Under the pieces are notes generated by a model, which was given only the letters and a program-made list of their open reading frames with translations, made no database searches and was not told the DNA's origin. A program made the translations under genes and the position numbers. A stretch of 64,000 nucleotides of DNA, taken from NCBI GenBank assembly GCA_029721435.1, contig CM056587.1, forward strand, positions 18,980,667 to 19,044,666, in the 5' to 3' direction. Shown here in pieces: positions 26,401 to 33,699 of the stretch; the stretch's first letter is position 1, and every line of letters begins with the position of its first letter. The DNA comes from Gymnothorax reevesii (taxonomy: Eukaryota; Chordata; Actinopteri; Anguilliformes; Muraenidae).

Positions 26401-29400
26401 AAACACCCAGGACACGGCAAAACGCGAGGCGTTCGTTGTCACCGAGAGGATGGAGCACTCCAGCCGCACGTCCGAACCCACGGCAAACTGCAGCGGCGAC
26501 CGGGGGCCGGCTGATATGGACAGTCGGCTGTCTGTGAGAATAGCAAAACACTGCTTGAGATCAAAAGGTTTCAGCATGAGTGGACATAAGGATCAGTTGG
26601 CTTTTCATAACAGTCATCCATCCACCCACCCATCCATCCATCCTTTGCTTACCTGGCTTACGGACATGCACAGCCAACATGTTGGAGGCTTTTGATGCTT
26701 TCTGAGTCTGCCGTAAGAAGGCCTCAACAATGCACTGGTACTTCCCAGCTTCCTGGGCACTGGCTCTGAACACCTTGAGAATGAAACTGACTTCGTTCGA
26801 CTGCACCTGAGTCCTCAACTGATAGTTGGGCAGGTTCTTCCACCAGGTGATGACGCCAGTATGGACCAGCTTAACTATCCGCTCCTGGGACTGGGATGCC
26901 GAGTGTGTGAACTTCCAGGTAACTGACAAAGGAAACCTGGGACCTTTTACCCGGCAGATTAATTCTATTTCCTCATTTTCCTTTGCGATGGCTTTGCGGC
27001 TTTTCAAATCGGCACGTATCAGAGAAGCTGAAACGAAAGCAGAATAAAGCTACTTAGTTAGCACAGGTGACCGAAACGTGCATTAAGGATTTCTTTTCTG
27101 TATAAAGATGGATTTTTGGAAGATGTGGAAAATGTTGGCTCACTCTACATGAAACAAAAAAAAACATAAAATTTATTTGCTTGCAAAGCGCTTGCTCTCA
27201 ATAGTACAAGAACAGAGGTCATGAAGCATAAAATACCTCACAAAGAAACTGCAGATATAAGAGAAGTTAAATAAATTGTGTATCAAGTTGGGCACAAGCA
27301 GTAAAAAAAGTTAAATCTGTAAAGCGAGCAGAATAGATGGGCCTAGATATTCAATGAAACAGATGAATGATTGAATGAATGAATGTTGTTTGGAAGGAAT
27401 AGCTCATGCACGAACAGAACAGGATGGACTTTGTTATAGTTTCTTACCCACAGAACGGATTTCAGCATTCACTTCCAAAGATTTAATATTCATCTTCATG
27501 CCCCCCCTGCTCTCGGTGCTGCATTCAGAGACTGTACATCTGTATGTGCCACTGTCCGTGGGCAGGGCATTGGCAATCTCGAGCGTGAAAGACTCTGGAG
27601 CGGACCGGAGCGTGCGGGCGTCGCCCGTTTCGGCTCGCTGGCGGTACCTTAACCCTGCCTCCATCGCGCCGTCGCAGTTCAGGCTGATGACATCAGCGAA
27701 GGTGCCCTGCCCGTGTCGTTGCTGCCAGGATATGGACAGCTGCCTGCTGCTACCGGACACCACGCAGATTACCCGCAGAACATCACCTTCATTTACCACC
27801 AAGGATGGGCTTGGAGTGGACACTGCCAGTTTACTCTCTGTGTGGGGATTATCTGTGATTAATTCACGATTAAGGTATGGCTGAAATATCATTCCTTGAT
27901 GAGAAATCAATGTCATAGCTAATTTTTGTTCTGCAGGGACCAAGCCAAATGGGTTCTTTTGGAGAAATAATAATCTTTTCTGTGGACCCAGTGTGTAGGT
28001 TGAGGATCACTTACTATGCTTTGGATTATAACTGACATCATAAATATGCCTCTGAGAAGTGGATAAAGCATTATACCAAGGAAGAAACATGCAAATTAGA
28101 CTCTGCAGTGGAATTCATAGCTTCAAATGATGCCAGTGTTCAAATGTACATAACTACCAACACCCACAGATGAACGCACGCACACACACACATACATGCA
28201 TGCATGCATGCATGCGCCCGCACACACTCTATCTCTCTGCATTACCACTCTGAAAATAAACTACTGTTGTTGTCATCAGTTCATGAAAGATTGACATACT
28301 GCAAAGCTAATAAATGGTGAACTCCGTTTCATCAATTGCAGTTAAAAGCCACGCAGTAAATTGATTTAACTAGATAAAATATACACAGACAACAGCCAAG
28401 AATCAGCATCCGTCCTCGCAATTGTGCAAGGACTATGCTCGACTCTTCTAGGAAATTTTTCCCGCATTTTTCTCTGTACAAATTTCTTACCCGCAGTGAT
28501 GACAACCACGTCTTTTACACTTGAATCGTGGCTCTGGACATGTGTGAAGACATCTGCAGTCTTCTTCTCCTTCCACACCCTGCAAAAGTATCTCCCAGAA
28601 TCCTCTGTTCTGACTGGCCAGACAGTCAGCAGATAGTCCCTGTCACTCTTCTTAATCACCTTTAGCTCCCCTTCGTTCTCCCGCGACAGATAGTCATGCG
28701 AGACTGCAGGAACGCCAGTGGGCCCAATCGTGGCCACCTCCCTGTCCTCTTTCATCCAGGACACAGAGAAGTAGGAGTCCAGAATGTTCTTTGTCTCCAC
28801 AGTGCACTGGATGTCCATGGTATCTCCCTCCTCTAGAGCTGCCGCGGGGGCCTCAATACGGGCACTGACTGCATCGCTGTCTGTGACTACTTCTGAAAAC
28901 GGACACACGATTGCCAAAGTTTTGTGAACAATTTCGCCTTGTGCAAAAAGCACTCAAGACACATTTTCACACACCGTGAAGAATAGATGTTAAAAGTCTC
29001 TTATAGTTAGCCAAGTAAACTGCCCCGATTTTCTCAAAATAGACACATGTACTTTTACTGCTGGGCTCCACAACTGCTTCAGCATTTCTTTGCTCATGCA
29101 TGCAATCAGGTTAACAAAACTTATCTGAACTTGAGTTTGACGGTGACTTTTCCAGATCAATGGACAGCTTCTCTGTCCAAAGCTAGGTTCAGTTTTGGAA
29201 CCCAGCCTTAAGTGTTCAACATTATTTTGAATTCACAGTATTTAAAAAAATAACGACAGAATTAACACTTTCCTATTATATACATCCCTTGTTCGACACC
29301 TGAATAAATCAATTGTCAAAGCGTGGTCTACGCTGTATAATGTTCAGTTAATAAACTGCAACACAGTTCAAAATGAGAGCAGTTTGGATGATGTGTACCG

Positions 29401-31722
29401 TTATAGATGATTTAACACTGAGTATATTATGTGTTGCTGTGTGCCATAAGTACACTTTCCTTGAGCTTTGTACGGATTGACACTTTGAGCTCACCGAAGG
29501 CTTGGACCCGTAGAGTGAATGCTTCGGTATCCTGGTATGCGATTCGGTACCAGGACCGGTCTGGATCTTGGATCCATTCGCTGGCCTGGCAGTGCAAGCT
29601 GCCCTGGTCTGACAACTGCAGCTGCTGCAAGCTCAGCCTGTACGTAGTCTCCTGCACTTTATCCAGGCTAATAAATCCAGCACGATAGCGGTCCTCGAAT
29701 CCTTTGCCAGGACTGAGAGTGAAGTCCCGGGCCAGGGAGATAATGGGGCGGGGCTGGGCGTCCCCTTCGCTCTGCAGGAACCATGTGACTGACAGGTGGG
29801 TGTGCTGGAAGGTCTGAGTGGATGCTTCACACTCCAGCTGGATGGAGTCTCCCTCCGTTTTGCTGAGGAGCGTGGGATTGGTGGAGGCAGTGAGTGTGTC
29901 CCGGATCACTATCAAGAGACAGGATGAGAGGTCGAGTAAAGCAAGTGTGTGCATCACAATGCATCAGAGAGGAGGAGAACTACACATTTCTCCTCTCCTC
30001 CACTCGCCTCCTTACTCTCTCCGGAAGTTGGGGAGAGAAGGCCGGAGGAGGAAAGATATATTTTGTCAAGTATTGGGAAATACTGCGTATAATGCAGGTA
30101 CACTGAAGCGAAAGAGCATCTGAAGACCTCAAAGGAAAAATGATCAGAGTCCAAACTTAGCATTTTTGTATATTTGATATATGATTATACATTTTATATA
30201 TTATTATAATATTTTACATTTTTTGAGTGCTTTGCTTTTGTAAGATCATTTTGAATTTTTATTCATCATTTCTCCACAACGTGAAAATGTGACTGATCAT
30301 TGTTCCATTGTGGTTTTGACCTGTTTTCTTTCAAACGCAAAATAATTGAGGACCCCAGTGCTGAAGGTACTTAAGTCACAGAATGTCTATTTTGAGAAAA
30401 TTGAGGCAGTGGACTCTATGGGCACTATGAAAGATGGTTTCCCATCCTTAACTCACAGTGCGTGAAAAAATGTCTTAAGTACTTTTAGCACTAGTTTCTT
30501 TCCAGGAACTGCAATAACCATTGTCGCACACGGGTAAGAACAATAATGAATTAATATAATTAATGTGGTTGCGTAATATGCACTATGGCATTGTAATCAA
30601 AGAAGCTCACCGTTAAGTCTGGTATTAGCACTGTAACTTCCAAAGTAATCCCCGTCAGTGTTAGGGGTGGCACATTCGTATTCTCCCGCATCGGTCTCCA
30701 GTACTTCATTAATGTGAAACAACACCGATGACCCCGTTAGCCGCTGGATTCGTATGTTTTCACTTCTTACCCTTGATGAATACACGGCGTAAGCATAATT
30801 GGGATCGGCTGTACTGACGATCTGGATTTTCAATTCTGGCCGATCTGGTTTGACGATCGAGAACTCAAAGTTTTGTTCGGAGGGCCCACTAAACCCACTC
30901 ACATTGCAGGACATTGTGATGGGATAGCCAATGGCCCGAAAAAGTGGCCCCTCTTGCATGTCTACAATCCTTTCGCCCATGCAGCCATCTGTAAGGATAA
31001 ATACAGAAATGAATTAAATATCATATATGCATATAAAATAAGGATTTCATCACACACATATACTGTATCCATGTTAATCTAATTGCTTTATTTGTATGGC
31101 ACCACAAAGCAAGAAAGATGCCCACAGAGAATTGTATCATCAGAGACAGCACAAACAAAATGCACCAGAGTACATGCTGCGAAATGGCAGGATACAAATA
31201 ATTGGTCAACAACTCAGCCCAAGACTCTCATCACAATTCTCTGCAATTCAGCAAAAACTTGCCGACAGAAAAGTCTGTTTTACTAAATGCTCTGCATACT
31301 CGGGGTCCTTACAGCAGGGTGGATCTGGGGTACAGCAGAACAATAACCAAATTTAAATCTAACAAAACTCAGTCATCATGTTGCGACAAATTTAATAATT
31401 TTGGTGATATAATATCCATGTTTCTTGGAGACGAAAGATGAGGCAGCTTCTTCATTGATTAACTCACATTATCTATCAGAACTGACTGTTCTCCAGTAAA
31501 GTTGTGTTGGAATAACTATGCTGCCATAGACACCTTTTTTGAGAGTCTAAACGATAATTAACTTTCAGAGAAAGAATTCTGGTTGTATTGGTGTTGAGGT
31601 ATTCGGTTGATAATTAGGTTTGGTCATGTGACTAATATTTGGGTGAATGAGGATGCGCTCTTACCCCAGTGCAGGAGTCCAGTGAGGCCCAAGAGCAGTG
31701 CGGTGAGCCAGCGCAGGTTCAT
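17231..31722 (-). CDS. cd101: cd101-like EWI-family Ig receptor, 12 coding exons, ten Ig domains
   Basis: This is a type I membrane glycoprotein of the EWI/IGSF2 family. The joined exons (minus strand) are 31722-31665, 30988-30611, 29908-29495, 28892-28491, 27837-27448, 27027-26653, 26531-26148, 24791-24387, 23508-23110, 21985-21578, 20094-19696 and 17418-17231. They total 4200 nt, or 1399 residues plus stop, and every intron is phase 1 with GT-AG ends. Residues 1-19 are a signal peptide, 20-1337 are ten V-set Ig domains, about 1351-1372 form the membrane helix, and 1373-1399 form the cytoplasmic tail. The N-terminal domain (GPLFRA.GYP, CNVSGFSGPSEQNF, AGEYECATPNTD) closely resembles CD101 and IGSF3. 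Ig7 (HLYRPS, KWLQKATDHS) and the tail (a lone Trp near the end) look like CD101. Ig3 looks more like IGSF3, so an igsf3-like paralogue is the main alternative. The ptgfrn neighbour supports cd101. Mammalian CD101 inhibits T-cell activation; that role is not shown here. Confidence 0.85.
18017..19483 (-). mobile_element. Tc1/mariner element in cd101 intron 11
   Basis: A 1467-bp element bounded by TA dinucleotides (18015-18016 and 19484-19485). Its imperfect terminal inverted repeats start CAGTGCGCTCCATAAAT and CAGCGGCCTTCGTAAT, with GGTTAAGATG/GGTTGAGATG further in. The minus strand encodes a Tc1-type transposase. It is the most complete mobile element in the cd101 introns. Confidence 0.85.
18261..19101 (-). 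pseudogene. Tc1 transposase with an internal deletion
   Basis: The ATG at 19101 opens 212 codons with a paired-like helix-turn-helix (KIATRLHLHISTVRGIIKKF) and the first catalytic Asp (VLLSDETKIELF), then YGGGSVMLWACFSSRGPG. The frame stops at 18463, right after GIMNA. From about 18466 a shifted frame resumes with LLPWPSQSPDLTPFENLW, holding the third catalytic acid, and ends at TAA 18263-18261. The segment with the second catalytic Asp is missing, so the element cannot mobilise itself. Confidence 0.82.
19696..20094 (-). CDS. cd101: cd101 exon 11: Ig domain 10 (type B, second copy)
   Basis: Residues 1205-1337. It starts GGNLHVLK, and its core is IICNITSYSS, FEVTWWHR, GGQYYCQVEEWLLSP. The donor is GTAAAC from 19695. 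The acceptor that keeps phase 1 and aligns with exon 9 is CACAAAG at 20095, an AAG rather than the usual CAG, with a weak pyrimidine tract. Blocks such as RLLFGRPQ and STLQHLDK are identical in exon 9. Confidence 0.82.
20466..21330 (-). pseudogene. Degenerate Tc1-like transposase in cd101 intron 10
   Basis: Going downstream on the minus strand there is an HTH-like part (LVGCSSSAVVNTY), a region with HLRRPFRMPALTLVHNQ, then EEMAPCKN and IHVDVNLTRATNVNIVVVQV, all typical of fish Tc1/IS630 transposases. Stop codons and frameshifts break it, and the Asp and Glu catalytic region is barely readable. Terminal repeats were not found. Confidence 0.65.
21578..21985 (-). CDS. cd101: cd101 exon 10: Ig domain 9 (type A, second copy)
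   Basis: Residues 1069-1204. The core is LQCQVGR, YSFTWNF, SGRYSCQVDEYQLDCEGNW. The acceptor is TTTTCAG before 21985 and the donor GTATGT from 21577. It is the paralogue of exon 8: the second half (from HEALLDY to ATDHSG) is nearly 80% identical by hand, while the first half is much more diverged. It shares the extra cysteine. Confidence 0.85.
22418..22745 (+). pseudogene. IS630/Tc1-type transposase fragment in cd101 intron 9
   Basis: The plus strand reads RERAIGMLNTETSVTDVARV, MGCSRWTT, then, after stops and shifts, a Thr-Asp-Arg-Pro-like linker and a run matching the N-terminal DNA-binding half of mariner-type transposases. It is opposite in orientation to the other two elements in this gene and heavily decayed. 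Confidence 0.55.
23110..23508 (-). CDS. cd101: cd101 exon 9: Ig domain 8 (type B, first copy)
   Basis: Residues 936-1068. It starts ESNLHVLK, and its core is IICNITTYSS, FEVTWWHR, SGQYYCQVEEWLLSP. The acceptor is CAAACAG before 23508 and the donor GTAAGG from 23109. By hand it matches exon 11 at about 95 of 133 positions. It resembles the EEWL-type domain 6 more than the type A domain 7. Confidence 0.85.
23781..23938. mobile_element. 158-bp MITE with 45-bp inverted arms in cd101 intron 8
   Basis: Near-perfect inverted arms (GTTGAAAAAGGTAGGTCTGC and its complement) flank a core with CCTGACGAAGATCCAGGGTG and an AT-rich hinge. The arms differ by only a few bases, so the insertion is probably fairly recent. 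Confidence 0.75.
24387..24791 (-). CDS. cd101: cd101 exon 8: Ig domain 7 (type A, first copy)
   Basis: Residues 801-935. The core is LLNCTLG, YSVTWFF, SGHYSCQVEEYQLDCEGKW. The HEALLDY, RIHLYRPS and KWLQKATDHS segments parallel the last domain of human CD101. The acceptor is CCAACAG before 24791 and the donor GTATGT from 24386. The motif reads EEY rather than EWI, and an extra cysteine lies five residues further on. Exon 10 is its duplicate. Confidence 0.85.
24955..25450 (+). mobile_element. 3' end of a LINE in cd101 intron 7
   Basis: The start of the stretch still reads like the end of a fish LINE reverse-transcriptase ORF (FFPSGRRF, then VRTKHYRNSFVPAAIIELNK after a shift). An AT-rich 3' tail follows, ending in a short CCTGAA tandem (25440-25458). 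The element is truncated at its 5' side. Confidence 0.55.
26148..26531 (-). CDS. cd101: cd101 exon 7: Ig domain 6
   Basis: Residues 673-800. It starts DSRLSIS, and its core LECSILS, FAVSWVF, SGLYYCVVEEWLQDPHGAW closely parallels human CD101 domain 6 (ECSILS, EEWL). The acceptor is TCTCACAG before 26531 and the donor GTACCT from 26147. It carries a conservative Glu-Trp-Leu version of the EWI motif. Confidence 0.85.
26617..26642. repeat. (CATC)n tract in cd101 intron 6
   Basis: A short tetranucleotide tract fills much of the 121-bp intron between Ig5 and Ig6, close to the exon 6 donor. Confidence 0.7.
26653..27027 (-). CDS. cd101: cd101 exon 6: Ig domain 5
   Basis: Residues 548-672. The core is LICRVKG, LSVTWKF, AGKYQCIVEAFLRQ. 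The acceptor is CGTTTCAG before 27027 and the donor GTAAGC from 26652. The WKNLPNYQLRT segment parallels the WGNFLSRFQK region of human CD101 domain 5. The intron after it is only 121 bp and contains a (CATC)n tract. No EWI motif. Confidence 0.82.
27448..27837 (-). CDS. cd101: cd101 exon 5: Ig domain 4
   Basis: Residues 418-547. The core is VICVVSG, LSISWQQ, DSGTYRCTVSECSTES. The acceptor is CACACAG before 27837 and the donor GTAAGA from 27447. Two extra cysteines (ISLNCDG and SECS) are present beyond the canonical pair. The EWI position is degenerate (SEC); human CD101 domain 4 also lacks it (SEK). The exon is relatively GC-rich. Confidence 0.82.
28170..28230. repeat. CA/TGCA microsatellite in cd101 intron 4
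   Basis: CA repeats lead into five TGCA-type units and back to CA. Simple-sequence tract, no coding potential. Confidence 0.8.
28491..28892 (-). CDS. cd101: cd101 exon 4: Ig domain 3
   Basis: Residues 284-417. The Ig core is IQCTVE, YFSVSW, SGRYFCRVWKEKKT. The acceptor is TTTTCAG before 28892 and the donor GTAAGA from 28490. This domain resembles IGSF3 domain 3 (ATIGPTGVPAV, GELKV, a Lys-rich segment after Cys) more than human CD101 domain 3, which suggests the fish gene keeps an ancestral form. There is no EWI motif here. Confidence 0.82.
29495..29908 (-). CDS. cd101: cd101 exon 3: Ig domain 2 with the EWI motif
   Basis: Residues 146-283. It begins VIRDTLTAS, matching the DTL(S/T)A segment at the start of human CD101 domain 2. 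The Ig core is LECEAS, HLSVTWF, DQGSLHCQASEWIQDPDRSW. The Glu-Trp-Ile after the second cysteine is the motif that names the family. The acceptor is TGATAG before 29908 and the donor GTGAGC from 29494. Confidence 0.88.
30611..30988 (-). CDS. cd101: cd101 exon 2: Ig domain 1
   Basis: Residues 20-145. The acceptor is TTACAG at 30989 and the donor GTGAGC at 30610. The V-set cysteines sit in SCNVSGFSGPSEQNF and AGEYECATPNTD. The DGDYFGSYSA stretch after the second cysteine is a hallmark of domain 1 in CD101 and IGSF3. This is the most conserved part of the protein and gives the family call. The usual Trp of strand C is replaced: the segment reads QNFEFSI, where human CD101 has QHFQWSV. Confidence 0.88.
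31000..31660. other. cd101 intron 1
   Basis: About 660 bp between the signal-peptide exon and Ig1. Overlapping open frames occur on the plus strand but have no recognisable content. Nothing further seen. Confidence 0.5.
31665..31722 (-). CDS. cd101: cd101 exon 1: start codon and signal peptide
   Basis: The exon runs from ATG (31722-31720) to a GTAAGA donor at 31664. It encodes MNLRWLTALLLGLTGLLHW and the first base of the next codon (phase 1). A basic residue followed by a leucine-rich core is a typical signal peptide, as expected for a type I receptor. The start was chosen because it is the only ATG giving a signal peptide in frame with the donor. A six-codon upstream ORF lies just 5' of it. 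Confidence 0.8.
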
Positions 31723-31738
31723 AATAAGGCGGACACAG

Positions 31739-31756
31739 TCAGAGCAGCAGTCCCAT
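31739..31756 (-). promoter_or_regulatory. upstream ORF in the putative cd101 5' leader
   Basis: An ATG at 31756-31754 opens a five-residue reading frame (MGLLL, then TGA) ending 16 bases before the cd101 ATG. If the leader includes it, it could dampen translation. Whether the transcript begins upstream of it is not known. Confidence 0.35.
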
Positions 31757-32396
31757 CTGAGAGAAATGGTGCCTGCACTTCTCTATCTCAAGCTTATGGG
31801 CTCACGTGCAGATCTAGCTCAGTCAATGTGCGAGAGACAGAGGATGTGGTTTTCTTGACGTCTGACAGCGTCCAAACATCTGCAAGACAGACTGTCTTGT
31901 GAAAGTGACCTGTTTTTTTTTTTTTTTTTTTTAATTTCACCACAGCAGACTGGCAGCCACACAATCTAAATGAGTGGGCACTTTATCTGTGCCTTTTTGC
32001 ACCATGTAGAACCTATTAAACGATGCTTGTATAAAATGCATACTGAAGATCAAAGTGAGCTAGACGTTCGATGCTAATCCAGCGATTCCAGGTTAACTGT
32101 AGAGAGGTCGAGGTCAGACATTTTGGAAAAAGATAAGCCATTTTGTTAATTGCTAAATTGCACTCGAGAGACAAACATGCAAAGTACATGGACTAGAACG
32201 CTCTGAAAATATAATGAGAAGTAGTAAAGGAAACTAGACAAATCTGCTCATGCATAAATGAAGAAAACGGTATAAAACAGGATGTAGCAACCATTGGTTT
32301 CAACCTTTTTTAAATGACAATGTCACTAAATTACCAGCAAATGACTCAATACTGATACTTCATGTTTTCTTCAGTAACAAATACAAGATTGTTCTT
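31757..32396. promoter_or_regulatory. cd101 5' flank
   Basis: About 640 bp between the cd101 start and the candidate upstream exon. It must hold the promoter if the gene starts here. There is a weak CCATAAGC TATA-like site near 31798 (minus), a poly-T at 31913-31932, and no CpG island. No clear factor sites. Confidence 0.3.
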
Positions 32397-32570
32397 TCAC
32401 TTCCAGCTCTTCGACATCCTGACGTAGTTAATACACGCTTGGGGCTCGGAGAGTAGCTCTTTCCGGTTGGCCCAGGAGCGAGACGAACCACCTTGCGTAC
32501 ATAACACCTGTGCATCGTCTAGGGCCATGGGGGCCCATTTGAGTTTGCTCCGGAAGGTATCAACAAACAC
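32397..32570 (-). CDS. Candidate 3'-terminal exon of an unidentified gene
   Basis: After a good acceptor (GTTTCATTTGCAG before 32570) the minus strand is open for 57 codons in phase 0 and ends with TGA at 32399-32397. Codon third positions are often G or C, unlike the flanks, and the product is rich in Trp, Arg and Ser (for example KLKWAPMALDDAQVLC and SRSWANRKELL). I do not recognise the protein. It lies 675 bp upstream of the cd101 start on the same strand, so it would be the end of a small gene between ptgfrn and cd101. A chance open frame remains possible. Confidence 0.4.
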   Translation of the reverse strand: MFVDTFRSKLKWAPMALDDAQVLCTQGGSSRSWANRKELLSEPQACINYVRMSKSWK

Positions 32571-32865
32571 CTGCAAATGAAACATGCGCGAGCTTGTGAT
32601 CTAAATTAAAAATTCCAAGCAAGTGAATGTTTATTACACATTAAAAGAGAAACTGGTTACTTAAACTCTTAAACTGAAATTTTTTTCCAAAGTTTTCACC
32701 AAAGTAGGTTCAAAGTCATTAAAAGCATTTTTTTAAATATCACAAGACAATGTCACACACATATACTGAATCTACTGGTGGCAGCACTTCGCTGAAACTA
32801 CATCACTTTGATATTGAAAGAAATATTCAAACCCAGGGGGTATGTTTTCATGGCAAGAGCATTAC

Positions 32866-33072
32866 ATCAAAGAGAAAATATCTAGATCTTCTACATCTTT
32901 TCATATACACTTCCCTGTTATTCAGCGGGACATATTTGGGATTGTTTAAAACCTTGGGATCTCCGTCGCAATTTAACACAGGCTTGAAGTTCAACAGGTT
33001 TGAATACAGGGGCTGCATTTGACGGACCGATATAAGCCTCCGTACATGGTGTGGGTTTAACATATAAAATGT
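32866..33072 (-). CDS. Candidate exon of the same unidentified gene
   Basis: Open for 69 codons in phase 0 between a possible acceptor (CTGCAAAGTAAG before 33072) and a weak donor GTAATG from 32865. It encodes segments such as HHVRRLISVRQMQPLYSNLL and NNPKYVPLNNREVYMKRC, which read like ordinary protein. The phase fits joining to 32570. Splice sites are mediocre and I do not recognise the family. Confidence 0.33.
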
Positions 33073-33248
33073 CTTACTTTGCAGAAAAATGAGCTGACAA
33101 ACATGTCAACCACAGCTGTCTGCGGTCATAGTTTCCATTCTGATGGACACTTCCCTCTTTCGTCCCACAGATTGAGCTCCACCTGGTGGAAAAATAAAAA
33201 TGTTCAGTTATACCTCAACCAGCTCTCACTAATGTTATGGCCCCAATT

Positions 33249-33692
33249 TGTTATTACATTTACAACATAACGGCAACAGCAACAGCAAGGGATGACAGAC
33301 ACAATTTAAAACTTAAACCCATTTAATGAACAAAAGACAACTAACTAATCTACTGACCTACTAACCAAGATTGAATATATACAAAAAAAACAGAAATATT
33401 TACAGTCCCTTGTTTTGGTGGGGTGGCTTGGTCATGTCCTGGGTGAGGAAAATGCTCAAACGCAGGCAAAAATCCACAAAAGAAACTTCACAGGTCTTGA
33501 ACAGAATGACAGGTCTGGTCACACGTATCCTTCTTCTTGCAATTTCTCCTACTACTTTACTGTCTCAATTCTTTCCGTTATATACTCTTTTGTAGACCCC
33601 ACCCACATTTAGACCTCTTTTTTTTAATTTTCGGGGACTTGCCCCAGACATGTCTGAAACATGTCCAAACATAGCTCCAGTCTGAGCTGAAT
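33249..33692 (-). mobile_element. Solo LTR, copy 2 (inverted)
   Basis: On the minus strand it has the same order of blocks as copy 1: GACTGGAGC, GAGTATATAA, a GTAGTAGGAGAAATTGCAAG block, GACCAGACCTGTCA, TTTGTGGATTTTTGCC and GTCTGTCATCCCTTGCT. It ends TAACA followed by AATTGGGGCCATAAC. Its 5' edge by an A-rich tract is uncertain by a few bases. Confidence 0.65.
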
Positions 33693-33699
33693 AAAAAAA

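Noticed and set aside
27375..27884. 169-codon plus-strand open frame
   Set aside because: It is antisense to cd101 exon 5 (Ig4).
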